This document shows, one piece after another, positions 53,716-63,604 of a stretch of DNA of 64,000 nt. Numbering within the stretch: position 1 is the first letter of the stretch; each line of letters begins with the position of its first letter. A program made the translations under genes and the position numbers. The stretch comes from Chloroflexi bacterium AL-N1 (lineage in GTDB: Bacteria; Chloroflexota; Chloroflexia; Chloroflexales; Roseiflexaceae): positions 1-64,000 of the forward strand of contig WYDT01000032.1 in the NCBI GenBank assembly GCA_013122435.1, read 5' to 3'. Under the pieces are notes generated by a model, which was not told where the DNA came from, did no database searches, and worked only from the letters and a program-made list of their open reading frames with translations.

Positions 53716-56589
53716 ATGAACGTTTTATTGCGTATCCAATATTGCATAGCCATTTGTATGATGGGAACCATGTTGCTCTCCCCATCGTCAAGTCATGCCA
53801 GGATATCAATCGAGAATGCCCACTGGCATACCTTTACTTCGCTGAACGGTCTGGCAGGCAATATTGTTCAGACCATCTGGGAAGACCCACAGGGCCGCAT
53901 CTGGTTTGGCACAGAAAATGGAGTTAGTTGTTATGATGGAACGACCTGGAAAACCTATCGTACCGAAGATGGATTGATCGATAACAACGTTTGGTCGATC
54001 TCCGGTGATGATGAATCAGTGTGGTTTGCTACCAGCAATGGCCTTAGTCGCTTCGATCTTGAGAACAATCAATGGGAGTATTTTACAACCGAGGATGGTC
54101 TGTCCAATAACGATGTGCGTGCTGTCCTTGTGAGCGATGATGGTAGCGTGTGGGCCGGTATGTTCGGAGGCGGCGTCGCAAGACAAACGTCTCCATCACA
54201 AATATGGGAACCACTCGACCTCTATCCCCTGGTTGCCAACAGCGCAGTGGTCGTTCAATCACTCTGGCAAGCCCCGTCCGGCGATATCTGGTTTGGCACA
54301 AGTGCTTTTGGTGCAGTGCGTATCAGAGATAATACTCCTGACCTTTTTGGCTTCAGAAAGACCAGCCAGAATACCGTTTGGGGCATCAGCACCAGTGTCG
54401 AAACAAACACCACCTGGGTTACCACATTTCGCGGCATCATTACCATCGATGATCGTGATAACGCAATTCAAGTTGAAACAACAATAGAGGGTGTGGACAT
54501 CCCCGAAACGGAAGTACTCAGTGTAGCCGCAGGTGCCAACGACACCATCTGGTTTGGCACACGAGCACACGGGGTACTGCGTCACACACCTGACGGGTGG
54601 TCGCGCTTAACCACCGCTGATGGTTTGAGCCGTAATTATGTATTGGCACTGCATGAAGACAGCACTGGTCGGGTCTGGTTTGGCACCCGTGGCGGTGGCG
54701 TGACGCTCCTTGATCAGCGCCACCCTCAAGATATCCAAAACAAACTGCAAGTGGTCGTGACTGCTCGTGATGTACAAGCTAACGAGGAACTCAATCTAGA
54801 TCATCCAGTGCTGCAACACGACCAAAATAACCTCCAGTTTCGTTTTGCTGCCTCGACAAGCTGGCTTCCATCACAAGACGTAAGTTTTCGTTACTGGTTG
54901 GAGAGTAATACCAGTGCTGGTTTTGCTCCTAAAATCGCCGATAGTGATCCTGCTGAAACGACCAATGCCTCCTCTGAAATCGATGACTTTATCAATCTAC
55001 CACCCGGTGAGTACACCTTGCACGTCGTTCCACTGGTCAACATATCCACAGGCGATCTCATCGAAGGCACCGAGGAAATGTATCCGTTTACCATCCGCAA
55101 TGAACCACCCCGGTTTAATACAGACAATCTCACAGTTCATGCTGATGGGCAAAATATTCCTAGCGGTTCTACCTTAACCGCAACCTTTATCGACACGCAA
55201 AGAAAAGTCGATCTCGATTTCGATGCCGCAAGCATTGATGCATTCACCCCCATCTATTATGAGTATCGCCTTACTAGCACCCAAACTGACTGGACTCGTG
55301 CTGACGGATCACAGGTGACGCTTACACTTCCACAGGGAACACATCACGTTGACACACGCGCAGTTGACTATCAAGGCAACACCTCACCCATTGTCACACG
55401 AACAATTATTGTGCCGGGGCCCTTCTGGATCACTGTCCTCACCTATCTTGGTATCGTGCTCACACCGGGTATCCTTGGCAGTGCCGCAGGAGTCTGGTGG
55501 TATCGTCGCTGGACCCACCGACAGGCTTTGCTGCGCGCTGTACGAGGACACATTATTCCTTATGATGTCGGCCCTCTGATTACCTCTCCAGAACGATATA
55601 TCGGTCGACAACACGTCATCGATACGATTCTGGGCAGTATTGATAATAATAGCTTTTATGTGTATGGCGAAAAACGTATTGGCAAGACCAGTCTACTGGC
55701 TCAACTCAAACAGCGCCTGATGCAGCGTAATACCCTTCAAGAGCAATGCTGGTATTTGCCGGTGTTTCGCAACATTCAGGATGTGCCACAGGGGCAGTTC
55801 TGGCGCACATTGATACGCAGTGTAGCTGATACCGTTGCAATCACACCTGCATCGCTTACTGTGTATACTGAAACAGCATCAGAGTATAACGACTTTGATG
55901 CCCAGGATGATTTAGAAGTGATTGTGCAGTATCTCAAAACGCATGTAACACCACGTCGGCCCTTGATTGTGCTGCTGCTTGATGAAGTTGATACATTCCA
56001 GCGTTACGATCCGATTATTCGGCAGCGCTTCCGTGCATTCTGCCAACACCTGCAAGAGCAGATGCAGGTCGTCCTTGTTGGGGTTATGCCACCCCGCGCC
56101 GAGGTCAGCGACACCAGTCCGTGGGCCAATATCTTTGCTCCTATCACACTCGAACCGCTTGCCTCAATCGATACGCTGTACCTGATTCGTAATTATAATC
56201 AAAATCCCTACCAATACACTCCCGAGGCTGAACAAGCATTGCTTGAAGCTGGTGATCAAAAACCATTCGATACACAATGGCTGTGTGCTGAGTCCGTCAA
56301 GGCCATGCTCACATATCATCGTAGTCGGGTTGAACTGACCGACGTAGAGCAGGCTATCCAGGTCGTGGTAAGCGAACGGCGTCGCGAATATGCCACATTC
56401 TGGCAACAGGTCCCAGCCAATACACGTCCGGAAATACAAACGGAGTTGCAACGTGGTGGTGTTCTGTCGGCAAGTCATATTGCCCATGGTGCGTATGATC
56501 GTTTCCTGGAGGCAGGTCTCGTATTACGCACCACACAGGGCTATCGCCTTTCAACACTCTTTCAACACTGGTTACAGGACAGTTTATGA
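53716..56589 (+). CDS. Membrane receptor: Reg_prop beta-propeller plus Y_Y_Y outside, STAND-like ATPase inside
   Basis: A 957-residue receptor. A signal peptide (1-28) precedes a two-component-regulator-type propeller (about 35-340) with repeats such as QTIWEDPQGRIWFGTENGVS, ISGDDESVWFATSNGLS and LHEDSTGRVWFGTRGGG. A Y_Y_Y-like beta-sandwich lies at about 460-560. A membrane helix (about 570-592) leads to a cytosolic AAA/STAND-like ATPase. It opens with a YIGRQ motif, has Walker A GEKRIGKTS (about 650) and Walker B LIVLLLDEVD, and is followed by helical C-terminal modules. The outer half is like hybrid two-component receptors, but histidine kinase and receiver parts are replaced by an NTPase. 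ATG 53716 is chosen at the signal peptide. The stop overlaps the next gene by four bases. Confidence 0.88.
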   Translation: MNVLLRIQYCIAICMMGTMLLSPSSSHARISIENAHWHTFTSLNGLAGNIVQTIWEDPQGRIWFGTENGVSCYDGTTWKTYRTEDGLIDNNVWSISGDDESVWFATSNGLSRFDLENNQWEYFTTEDGLSNNDVRAVLVSDDGSVWAGMFGGGVARQTSPSQIWEPLDLYPLVANSAVVVQSLWQAPSGDIWFGTSAFGAVRIRDNTPDLFGFRKTSQNTVWGISTSVETNTTWVTTFRGIITIDDRDNAIQVETTIEGVDIPETEVLSVAAGANDTIWFGTRAHGVLRHTPDGWSRLTTADGLSRNYVLALHEDSTGRVWFGTRGGGVTLLDQRHPQDIQNKLQVVVTARDVQANEELNLDHPVLQHDQNNLQFRFAASTSWLPSQDVSFRYWLESNTSAGFAPKIADSDPAETTNASSEIDDFINLPPGEYTLHVVPLVNISTGDLIEGTEEMYPFTIRNEPPRFNTDNLTVHADGQNIPSGSTLTATFIDTQRKVDLDFDAASIDAFTPIYYEYRLTSTQTDWTRADGSQVTLTLPQGTHHVDTRAVDYQGNTSPIVTRTIIVPGPFWITVLTYLGIVLTPGILGSAAGVWWYRRWTHRQALLRAVRGHIIPYDVGPLITSPERYIGRQHVIDTILGSIDNNSFYVYGEKRIGKTSLLAQLKQRLMQRNTLQEQCWYLPVFRNIQDVPQGQFWRTLIRSVADTVAITPASLTVYTETASEYNDFDAQDDLEVIVQYLKTHVTPRRPLIVLLLDEVDTFQRYDPIIRQRFRAFCQHLQEQMQVVLVGVMPPRAEVSDTSPWANIFAPITLEPLASIDTLYLIRNYNQNPYQYTPEAEQALLEAGDQKPFDTQWLCAESVKAMLTYHRSRVELTDVEQAIQVVVSERRREYATFWQQVPANTRPEIQTELQRGGVLSASHIAHGAYDRFLEAGLVLRTTQGYRLSTLFQHWLQDSL

Positions 56590-58040
56590 ATAGATCTCCA
56601 TACATCGTAAGTAATTGGGTAAAGGACAGTCATTTTTATGGTCGTACAGAGCTTTGTCACATGCTCATGACAGGGTATGAGCGCTGTGTGTATCTGGTTG
56701 GGACACGCCGGGTTGGCAAAACATCGGTACTTATGCGGCTCGCCGATCAGTTGAGTCCTCATGCGATTTATTGTGACCTGATGCGAACAGCGGGCAGTGA
56801 ATATCTTGATGAAGCACGGCTGGTGGCCTTAATGCGTCGCCAACTCAACAAACAGGCACCAGAAAGTGCTGCACTTCAGGAATCAAGAGCTATCTGGGAT
56901 CAACAATCAGACTCACTCTGTGCATGGCTGGATGAGGTGAGTTGGCGTTGGGAAGAACTCAGTCTTACAGTCACGTTGCTGTGGGATGAAGCCGAACTAT
57001 TGCGGCGTCTTCCAGATAAAACCCTTATGCCATTACGTGCAATTCTCCAGCATAGCGACAGTCTGCGGATCATTATCAGTGGTTCCAAAGGGGTCGCTGA
57101 CCTCAACGATCGCTGGCGTAGTGAATATGTTTCGCCTTTCCTGTTTGGATTTCGCACCTATGCCGTGGCAGGTCTCGAAGATGGTGAGGCTGAAGAACTC
57201 ATCCGTCAGCGTGGGCAGGTGCAAGTCACCGATACGCTGGTGGAAACGATTGCTACCATCACCGGAAACCATCCCTTCTTAATCCAAACATTGTGTAGCA
57301 AGCTCTTCTCATGGGGACAACTCCATGAGCCCACTGATCAGGATTTGATTGTTGATTCATCGATGGCCGATCTGTTTCGTATCGATTGCAGTTACTTATC
57401 ACCCAGCGAGCAGCACATTCTCAGTGTGATTGCACAACACGGTATTCTGTCGGCAAACGACCTTCAACAGCACATCCAACTACCCGATAAAACTATTCAC
57501 AGTTTTATTGCTGGTATGCGACAATTGGGACTACTCTATCCAGCCGATGGCGATCGCTGGAGAATTGGCAACGATTTCCTGGCTCAGTGGTTACGTGGTC
57601 AAACGCTGGAAGACCTCTCCACCATCACTGATCGTGCCAGCTTAGAGGTTGTCGACAAAGAACTCCAGGATCTGGCCATATCACGCGTGGCACAACGGCG
57701 GCGGATACGGGACTTGCAAGAACAAAACGACCTTGATGCAGACAACCTGGCTGATAACTCAGAACTGGCCCATCTTCAATCGAATATTGCTACTATCGAT
57801 CAGGAACTCGCACACCGTTCCAGTGTTGTAGCCGCCACCAACACACTATCACCACTCAGTGATCGCGAAATTGCGGTTGTGCGACTTGTTGCAGCGGGGC
57901 TTTCTAACCCCGAGATAGGCCGCGAACTCGCCATTTCGGTCGATACCGTCAAAGCTCATCTCAAAAACATTTCTGGCAAATTAGGCACCAACAACCGTGC
58001 CCAGACCGTCGCACGAGCGAAGGAACAACAGTTGATCTGA
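56586..58040 (+). CDS. STAND-like ATPase with LuxR-type DNA-binding domain
   Basis: A 484-residue cytosolic regulator. The N-terminal ATPase begins with FYGRTEL, has Walker A GTRRVGKTS (about 39-47) and Walker B VTLLWDEAE, and ends in a winged-helix-like module (LSPSEQHILSVIAQHGILSANDLQQHI). A coiled coil (about 350-415) leads to a LuxR/GerE helix-turn-helix (LSDREIAVVRLVAAGLSNPEIGRE, then VDTVKAHLKNI). It shares the ATPase type of the receptor encoded just upstream, whose stop it overlaps by four bases, so translation is coupled. The likely model is ATPase-to-ATPase contact that frees or activates the LuxR domain. Target genes are unknown. Confidence 0.9.
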   Translation: MNRSPYIVSNWVKDSHFYGRTELCHMLMTGYERCVYLVGTRRVGKTSVLMRLADQLSPHAIYCDLMRTAGSEYLDEARLVALMRRQLNKQAPESAALQESRAIWDQQSDSLCAWLDEVSWRWEELSLTVTLLWDEAELLRRLPDKTLMPLRAILQHSDSLRIIISGSKGVADLNDRWRSEYVSPFLFGFRTYAVAGLEDGEAEELIRQRGQVQVTDTLVETIATITGNHPFLIQTLCSKLFSWGQLHEPTDQDLIVDSSMADLFRIDCSYLSPSEQHILSVIAQHGILSANDLQQHIQLPDKTIHSFIAGMRQLGLLYPADGDRWRIGNDFLAQWLRGQTLEDLSTITDRASLEVVDKELQDLAISRVAQRRRIRDLQEQNDLDADNLADNSELAHLQSNIATIDQELAHRSSVVAATNTLSPLSDREIAVVRLVAAGLSNPEIGRELAISVDTVKAHLKNISGKLGTNNRAQTVARAKEQQLI

Positions 58041-58314
58041 TGTATGACATCAGCGGTGCCCGTGCGACAATCACCCTCTAATCCCCCATTCGGGTAATTG
58101 TGCAATCACCCATCCCTTTAGTATGCTACATTACAGTACCAGATAAACTCTTCGGCTGTCATACAAACCCCGTATGTTTTGTTTATTGACGCAGTAGCAC
58201 TCACTTGTACCGTAAGTGCCTTACGCGAATGCACACATGTGCATCCAATCTCTTGATGTTACTGAACGACAGAAAGATAGCAGGGACATTATTTTGTTGA
58301 GCGGAACAATTGCT

Positions 58315-58848
58315 ATGAGTAACCCGTCTTTATCACAAAGGTATACACACAATGATGACGCTGAGATGACCCATCTCTATCAACGCTATAGTGGTGCTAT
58401 TCAGACATATCTCACACGAATGGTTGGTGCGCGAGAATTGGCGGAAGATTTATGTCACGATACCTTCCTCAAAGTGTGGTGTCACTGGTCAAAACGCCAA
58501 CCCAATGCCAACATTGCGTCGTGGCTCTACCGCATCGCCACGAACACGGCTATAGATGCGCTACGCAAACGGCGTTTTCAAGCAATATCGCTAAACACAG
58601 AAATACGTGTCAACAATACTACAGTAGAAGAGACGGTGGAAGTGAAAGATACTCTTGAGCGTCTTCTGGCTGCATTACCAGAACAACAACGGACACCGAT
58701 ACTCCTTCAGATATACGGGGGCTTGACCATTCAAGAGATGGCTGACAGATATGGCTGTACCAGCATAGCTATTCGGATGCGTATGTTTCGTGCCCGTAAG
58801 CACATGCAAAACGTCTATATATATGAAGATAGTTTGACTAATAATTGA
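58315..58848 (+). CDS. ECF-type RNA polymerase sigma factor
   Basis: A 177-residue sigma-70 family factor. Region 2 is at about 20-85 (LYQRYSGAIQTYLTRM, ELAEDLCHDTFLKVW, IASWLYRIATNTAIDALRKRR). Region 4 is at about 115-165 (LERLLAALPEQQRTPILLQIYGGLTIQEMADRYG). No region 3, as expected for ECF factors. It directs RNA polymerase to stress or envelope regulons. ATG 58315 starts the conserved part; a longer frame to 58216 adds about 33 residues without family character. It lies 15 bases before a lipoprotein gene that may be part of its regulon or control, although that protein is not a typical anti-sigma factor. Confidence 0.9.
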   Translation: MSNPSLSQRYTHNDDAEMTHLYQRYSGAIQTYLTRMVGARELAEDLCHDTFLKVWCHWSKRQPNANIASWLYRIATNTAIDALRKRRFQAISLNTEIRVNNTTVEETVEVKDTLERLLAALPEQQRTPILLQIYGGLTIQEMADRYGCTSIAIRMRMFRARKHMQNVYIYEDSLTNN

Positions 58849-58863
58849 AGAGGTTGGTTGACA

Positions 58864-60252
58864 ATGATTTTGAGACTCTCGGCTCGCACATTTCTCTGGG
58901 GGACATTGCTCATGTTAATGGCATGTGGACATAGTGCCAGTGCTCTCACACACGCTCCCGTCATCGAAAAAGTTCCCATTTCAACACAACAAACAACCCT
59001 GCCAGGTTGTATCGCATACATCCAGAATGGGGATGTGTGGGTTCAAAAGTCTATGGATGAACAACCGCTTCGTCTTACACAGGAGGGCAACCTGCATACC
59101 CCACGCTGGTCTTCTTCTGGAAACTGGCTTGCTTACCACCAGAACCAGGGCAGCCTCCGCATCACCAATGCTAGTGGTACCACCCACACCTTCACCGATG
59201 CGAGCCCTTACAACATCTTTGACTGGTCCCCAACCACCGATCAGCTTGCGTACATTAGCCAGAGTGGTGCACTCATTGTGGCAAATACGCGGGGAGCACG
59301 GCGTGAACTCGTTTCGCCGACCAATCAGAATCAGCGAGAAACAAGTGTACGCAGTTTGGCATGGAGCCCTGATGGCGCTCAACTGGCGTACTCCGTCATC
59401 GAGACTTTGCAGGAAGCCGATGTTGCCATGCCACAGCGCACGGGTGGCCTCTGGCGCATCAATGCAGACGGGAGTGGTACACCCGAATCGCTGAGCGCCG
59501 ATGCACCTTCTTTTTATGGAATGATTTTAGCCGGGTGGCACCACAACCATATTCTGTTCTGGATCGATCCTTTCTCTGCTTCACTCCTCGCCGATGGAAC
59601 GCCACTTTTGGCGATCCCTGCAGCAGGGGGCGAACCACTACAGTTAGCAGAATCTGCACTGGCCTACCCGGATTTTGTTGCCCCGGCAGCGAATGACGCC
59701 GCACAATTCGCGGTGGTCAGTGGTGGCTTCCGCGAGACCTCCACTGAGAAAACGCTGCATGTCGTGTCGCTCACGACCGGCGAAGATCGGGCAGTAACGT
59801 CCTCAAATGTCGCCGTGTCATCGCCAGTGTGGTCACCCAATGGAAAACGCATTGCCTATGCCAGTATGCCCGATTATCATACAGGTGTTATGCTGAACGG
59901 CGACCAGGCTCGCGAGAATCTGATGCAACGACGTATCTTTGTGATCGATAGCGAGCATACCTCACCAGCACAACAGTATACAAACAACAATAACTACCGT
60001 GATGAACGACCGCTCTGGTCAAACGATGGTTCAACACTGCTCTTTGCCCGTCTGGATGGAACAGATCAGGCGTCGCTGTGGAAAATCAGTAGCCCAGAAG
60101 ATGATGCACAGCGTGTGATCGGTAGTCTTTCACTCGAACAGAATCAATTGCCGAAGTACCACGGATATATCGACTGGGGCATGCTCTTCGATTGGTGGCA
60201 GCCAGACAATGCCGAGTCGACTTGTGAGGCGTTTGCTGCATCTTCCTTGTAG
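58864..60252 (+). CDS. TolB/PD40 beta-propeller lipoprotein
   Basis: A 462-residue lipoprotein. The signal peptide ends in LMAC (Cys21). The rest is a six- or seven-bladed PD40/TolB-like propeller (HTPRWSSSGNWLAYHQ, SLAWSPDGAQLAYSV, SPVWSPNGKRIAYASM, RPLWSNDGSTLLFAR). Such propellers bind proteins or ligands outside the membrane. It lies directly behind an ECF sigma gene; since no zinc or transmembrane anti-sigma domain is visible, it could be an effector or an extracytoplasmic sensor part of that pathway. ATG 58864 is preferred over TTG 58858 by spacing to GAGG. Confidence 0.82.
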   Translation: MILRLSARTFLWGTLLMLMACGHSASALTHAPVIEKVPISTQQTTLPGCIAYIQNGDVWVQKSMDEQPLRLTQEGNLHTPRWSSSGNWLAYHQNQGSLRITNASGTTHTFTDASPYNIFDWSPTTDQLAYISQSGALIVANTRGARRELVSPTNQNQRETSVRSLAWSPDGAQLAYSVIETLQEADVAMPQRTGGLWRINADGSGTPESLSADAPSFYGMILAGWHHNHILFWIDPFSASLLADGTPLLAIPAAGGEPLQLAESALAYPDFVAPAANDAAQFAVVSGGFRETSTEKTLHVVSLTTGEDRAVTSSNVAVSSPVWSPNGKRIAYASMPDYHTGVMLNGDQARENLMQRRIFVIDSEHTSPAQQYTNNNNYRDERPLWSNDGSTLLFARLDGTDQASLWKISSPEDDAQRVIGSLSLEQNQLPKYHGYIDWGMLFDWWQPDNAESTCEAFAASSL

Positions 60253-60404
60253 CGCGTTGTCAGTCATAGGTTACTAAATGTCGACGTGGCTGTAAGCTTT
60301 CTATCATTCATGTGTTCGTAGGGAATGCTACAATGACAGCACAGTAACAGATGTGAGTAGTCTGTTATTGTATTCTTTTGTTGTCTTGATCGAGAGCTGG
60401 GAAG

Positions 60405-62978
60405 ATGCGTGCTTCACTTACATACCACAAACAAGTCAGACGGTTGTGTCGTCTCCTAAAATGGTGCGGCATTAGTAGCGTAATAGCGCTGCTGGTACTG
60501 GTTGTAGTGGGAAGTTATTTCTGGTTCGACACCCCACTTCCAACTGATGAGCAATTGCGTGCAGCGGCAGCCACGGGCAACACCCGCATCCTCGACTCCC
60601 AGGGTCGACCACTCTATCAGGTCCCCGATCCGTTTAGCGGACAACACCACCCACTTGCACTAACCGATATACCCGTTTCACTGCAGCAGGCGACCATCGC
60701 TACCGAGGACAACCGCTTCTACGATAACGCTGGCATCGATTTGCGTGGCATTATTCGTGCGGCGTGGCTCAATCTACAAAGCGGTGAGATCGTCGCAGGC
60801 GGCTCCACCATCACACAACAACTTGCACGCAACTTCTTACTTGACCCACAACTCACACAACAGCGAACCTGGGAGCGCAAAGCCCGTGAAACCGTCCTGG
60901 CCCTGAAGCTCAATACGGTTTATCAAAAAGATGATATTCTCACCCTGTACCTCAACCAGACCTATTATGGTGGTCTGGCATACGGTGTTGAAGCGGCATC
61001 ACAACACTTCTTTGACAGGCCAGCACATCAGCTGAGTCTCGCCGAGGCGGCATTGCTTGCCGGATTACCCCAGGCTCCTTCGTACTATGATCCACTCCAG
61101 GGCGACATGGATGCAGCCAAAGCTCGCCAGGCGGATGTCCTTGATGCAATGGTGCGAAGTGGCTATATCACGACCAGACAAGCCGAGACTACCAAAGCTG
61201 AACCGCTGCAATTTGCCACAGGCGAAACGATCAGGCGTGCACCACACTTTGTAGGATATGTTATTAATCAACTGGAAACCAGCCTTGGCCCCGATGTGGT
61301 AACACGCAGTGGATTAACCATTACTACAACGCTCGATCTCAACCTGCAAAACTCAGCCCAGGCAACGCTGCAACAACACATCAACACACTCGCAATATCC
61401 CGTAGCAACAAGCCCGATCACCGGGTACGCAACGGAGCCGTCGTGGTGCTTGACCCTCAGAGTGGTGCCATTCTCGCGATGGTGGGCAGCCCTGATTTCA
61501 CCAACGCAGCTATTCAAGGGCAAGTCAACGCAGCGCTTGCGCCACGCCAACCTGGCTCAACGCTCAAACCACTAACCTACGCTGCAGCCCTCGAACGTGG
61601 CTGGACACCCGCCACAACTATCCTTGATGTGCCATCAACCTTTCAGACTCGCGAGGGGCGTCCATACACACCACAAAACTATGATCGTACCTTCCACGGT
61701 CCACTATCGCTGCGTGAAGCCTTAGCCACCTCGTCAAATGTCGCAGCAGTACGAACACTCGATGAGATTGGCGTCCCTGCGTTACTGGAGATAGCCACGC
61801 GGCTTGGCATTACCTCGCTGGGTCACGATGGTGGGCGCTACGGTCTTTCGCTAACTCTGGGTGGTGGCGAGGTTACTTTGCTCGAACTCACTAACGCCTA
61901 TGCTGCCTTTGCAAACAACGGTCACCAGACAGCGCCATTTGCTATTACTGAGATTACAGATGCACAGGGACGCCCGGTAACCGGATGGGACGACCTTGCA
62001 AACACCACACAATCGCCACAGGTACTCTCACCACAGATTGCTTACCTGATCACCGACATACTGGCGGACCGCTATGCACGTATGCGAGCCTTTGGCGAAA
62101 ACAGCCCGCTTGACGTTGACCGACCCGCCGCTGCAAAAACCGGCACCACCAGCGACTGGCGCGACAACTGGACGATTGGCTACACACCAGATCGCGCCGT
62201 GGGAGTGTGGGTTGGTAACGCAGATGGCCAGCCGATGGAGTCGATCAGTGGTATCACCGGCGCCGGGCCGATCTGGCACGAGATCATGCTGGTGGCCCAT
62301 CGCGACATGGCACCACAGACCTTTGAGACGCCCCCCGGCATCGTTGAGTTAGACATCTGCACCGAAGGGGGACTGCTACCGAGTCCGCATTGCCCCACTA
62401 CACGGCGGGAGCGCTTCATCGCAAACACACAGCCAACGCAAACTGACCACTCACATATACAGGTTACGATTGACCCAAACCTCAATTGCCGAGCACCTGA
62501 TGGCTATCCCATCGAACGATCCATCACACGTGTGTTCCGAATCCTGCCACCCGAGGCCGAGGCGTGGTCTATCTCAACAGGTGTGCCACAAATGCCACGG
62601 CAGGTCTGCCCCACGATCGCAGGTGAAGAGTCCAAAGAAGCGCAACCATCACACACGTTTCCTGAATCAGCACACACATCGTCAGAGCCGCTGTTACTCT
62701 CTCCAGCCACTGGCGCTGTTTTCACCCTCAGTCCGGGCGTGCCAGTCGAACACCAGCAGATCACGTTGCAAGCTCAGGCAGGCAGACAGGCCCACAGCGT
62801 CACCTTTTATGTTGATAGCACACCTGTTGCCACACTAAGCCAGACACCCTATCGCGTTCTATGGCAGTTGGAGTTAGGAGAACATACCGCCCACGTTGAG
62901 ATCGAAGACGAAGACGGGAAGATATGGAAAAGTGACCTTGTGACATTTAGCGTTACTGAACAGCGAGCCATACCATGA
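60405..62978 (+). CDS. pbpC: Penicillin-binding protein 1C (bifunctional peptidoglycan synthase)
   Basis: An 857-residue class A PBP. A membrane anchor (about 23-43) precedes the glycosyltransferase domain (catalytic Glu in ATIATEDNRFYDNAGID; GGSTITQQLARNF; RKARETVLALKLN). The transpeptidase has Ser385 in PGSTLKP, the SSN motif (TSSNVAAV) and KTGT at 578-581. A C-terminal PBP1C domain (LLSPATGAVFTLSPG onward) completes it. It polymerises glycan and cross-links stem peptides outside the membrane. The gene overlaps a GNAT gene by four bases and lies near a gene that looks like an alpha-2-macroglobulin, a pairing known from pbpC-yfhM. Confidence 0.95.
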   Translation: MRASLTYHKQVRRLCRLLKWCGISSVIALLVLVVVGSYFWFDTPLPTDEQLRAAAATGNTRILDSQGRPLYQVPDPFSGQHHPLALTDIPVSLQQATIATEDNRFYDNAGIDLRGIIRAAWLNLQSGEIVAGGSTITQQLARNFLLDPQLTQQRTWERKARETVLALKLNTVYQKDDILTLYLNQTYYGGLAYGVEAASQHFFDRPAHQLSLAEAALLAGLPQAPSYYDPLQGDMDAAKARQADVLDAMVRSGYITTRQAETTKAEPLQFATGETIRRAPHFVGYVINQLETSLGPDVVTRSGLTITTTLDLNLQNSAQATLQQHINTLAISRSNKPDHRVRNGAVVVLDPQSGAILAMVGSPDFTNAAIQGQVNAALAPRQPGSTLKPLTYAAALERGWTPATTILDVPSTFQTREGRPYTPQNYDRTFHGPLSLREALATSSNVAAVRTLDEIGVPALLEIATRLGITSLGHDGGRYGLSLTLGGGEVTLLELTNAYAAFANNGHQTAPFAITEITDAQGRPVTGWDDLANTTQSPQVLSPQIAYLITDILADRYARMRAFGENSPLDVDRPAAAKTGTTSDWRDNWTIGYTPDRAVGVWVGNADGQPMESISGITGAGPIWHEIMLVAHRDMAPQTFETPPGIVELDICTEGGLLPSPHCPTTRRERFIANTQPTQTDHSHIQVTIDPNLNCRAPDGYPIERSITRVFRILPPEAEAWSISTGVPQMPRQVCPTIAGEESKEAQPSHTFPESAHTSSEPLLLSPATGAVFTLSPGVPVEHQQITLQAQAGRQAHSVTFYVDSTPVATLSQTPYRVLWQLELGEHTAHVEIEDEDGKIWKSDLVTFSVTEQRAIP

Positions 62979-63517
62979 TGCGTACCACTGAGCGTCTGAT
63001 CCTGCGCGAGTTTACCGAAGATGATTGTCCAGCCGTGCTAGCCTATCAGAACGACTTCCACTATCTGCGTTTCTACCCGTGGGACGAACGCACCGAACAG
63101 GATGTACGTACATTTATACAGGTTTTTATCGACCAGCAATACCAAAAACCACGTTTCAGATATCAATTTGCAATGGTTCTTAAAGGGACGGATCAACTAA
63201 TCGGCAACTGTGGTATTCGCAGGGGTGGGCCCGACTCATCGGAAGCAGACATCGGCTACGAAGTCGCAGCGACACACTGGGGACATGGGTACGCGAGCGA
63301 GGCAGCCCATGAAATGCTGACCTTTGGGTTTGAAGAACTACATTTAAATCGTATCTGGGCCACATGTATTGTAGAAAATACGGCTTCAGCACGCGTTTTA
63401 GAAAAAATCGGCATGCAATTGGAATTACAACTAAAAGAACATGAATGGATGAAGGGCCGCATGTGGGATGCCATGGTGTATGGCATGTTCAAAGATGAAT
63501 GGTTTACCAAACAGTGA
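62975..63517 (+). CDS. GNAT acetyltransferase, RimJ/RimL type
   Basis: A 180-residue GNAT-fold acetyltransferase. Motif A with the acetyl-CoA loop is GYEVAATHWGHGYASEAAHEML and motif B is NRIWATCIVENTASARVLEKIGM, together diagnostic of the RimJ/RimL N-acetyltransferase group. The group acetylates protein N-termini or small molecules; the substrate here is unknown. It is translationally coupled (four-base overlap, ATGA) to the PBP1C gene, but no clear functional link is evident. Confidence 0.92.
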   Translation: MMRTTERLILREFTEDDCPAVLAYQNDFHYLRFYPWDERTEQDVRTFIQVFIDQQYQKPRFRYQFAMVLKGTDQLIGNCGIRRGGPDSSEADIGYEVAATHWGHGYASEAAHEMLTFGFEELHLNRIWATCIVENTASARVLEKIGMQLELQLKEHEWMKGRMWDAMVYGMFKDEWFTKQ

Positions 63518-63604
63518 CATATCCTACCGATCTTGCGTCTATATAACTAAACGGCACTTTTTGATCAATCACCACATCCGCCTAACATCGACGGAGACAG
63601 AGAT

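Noticed and set aside
58092..58111. Hairpin GGGTAATTG / CAATCACCC as a terminator after the ATPase-LuxR gene
   Set aside because: One mismatch, a very small loop and no T-run make it weak.
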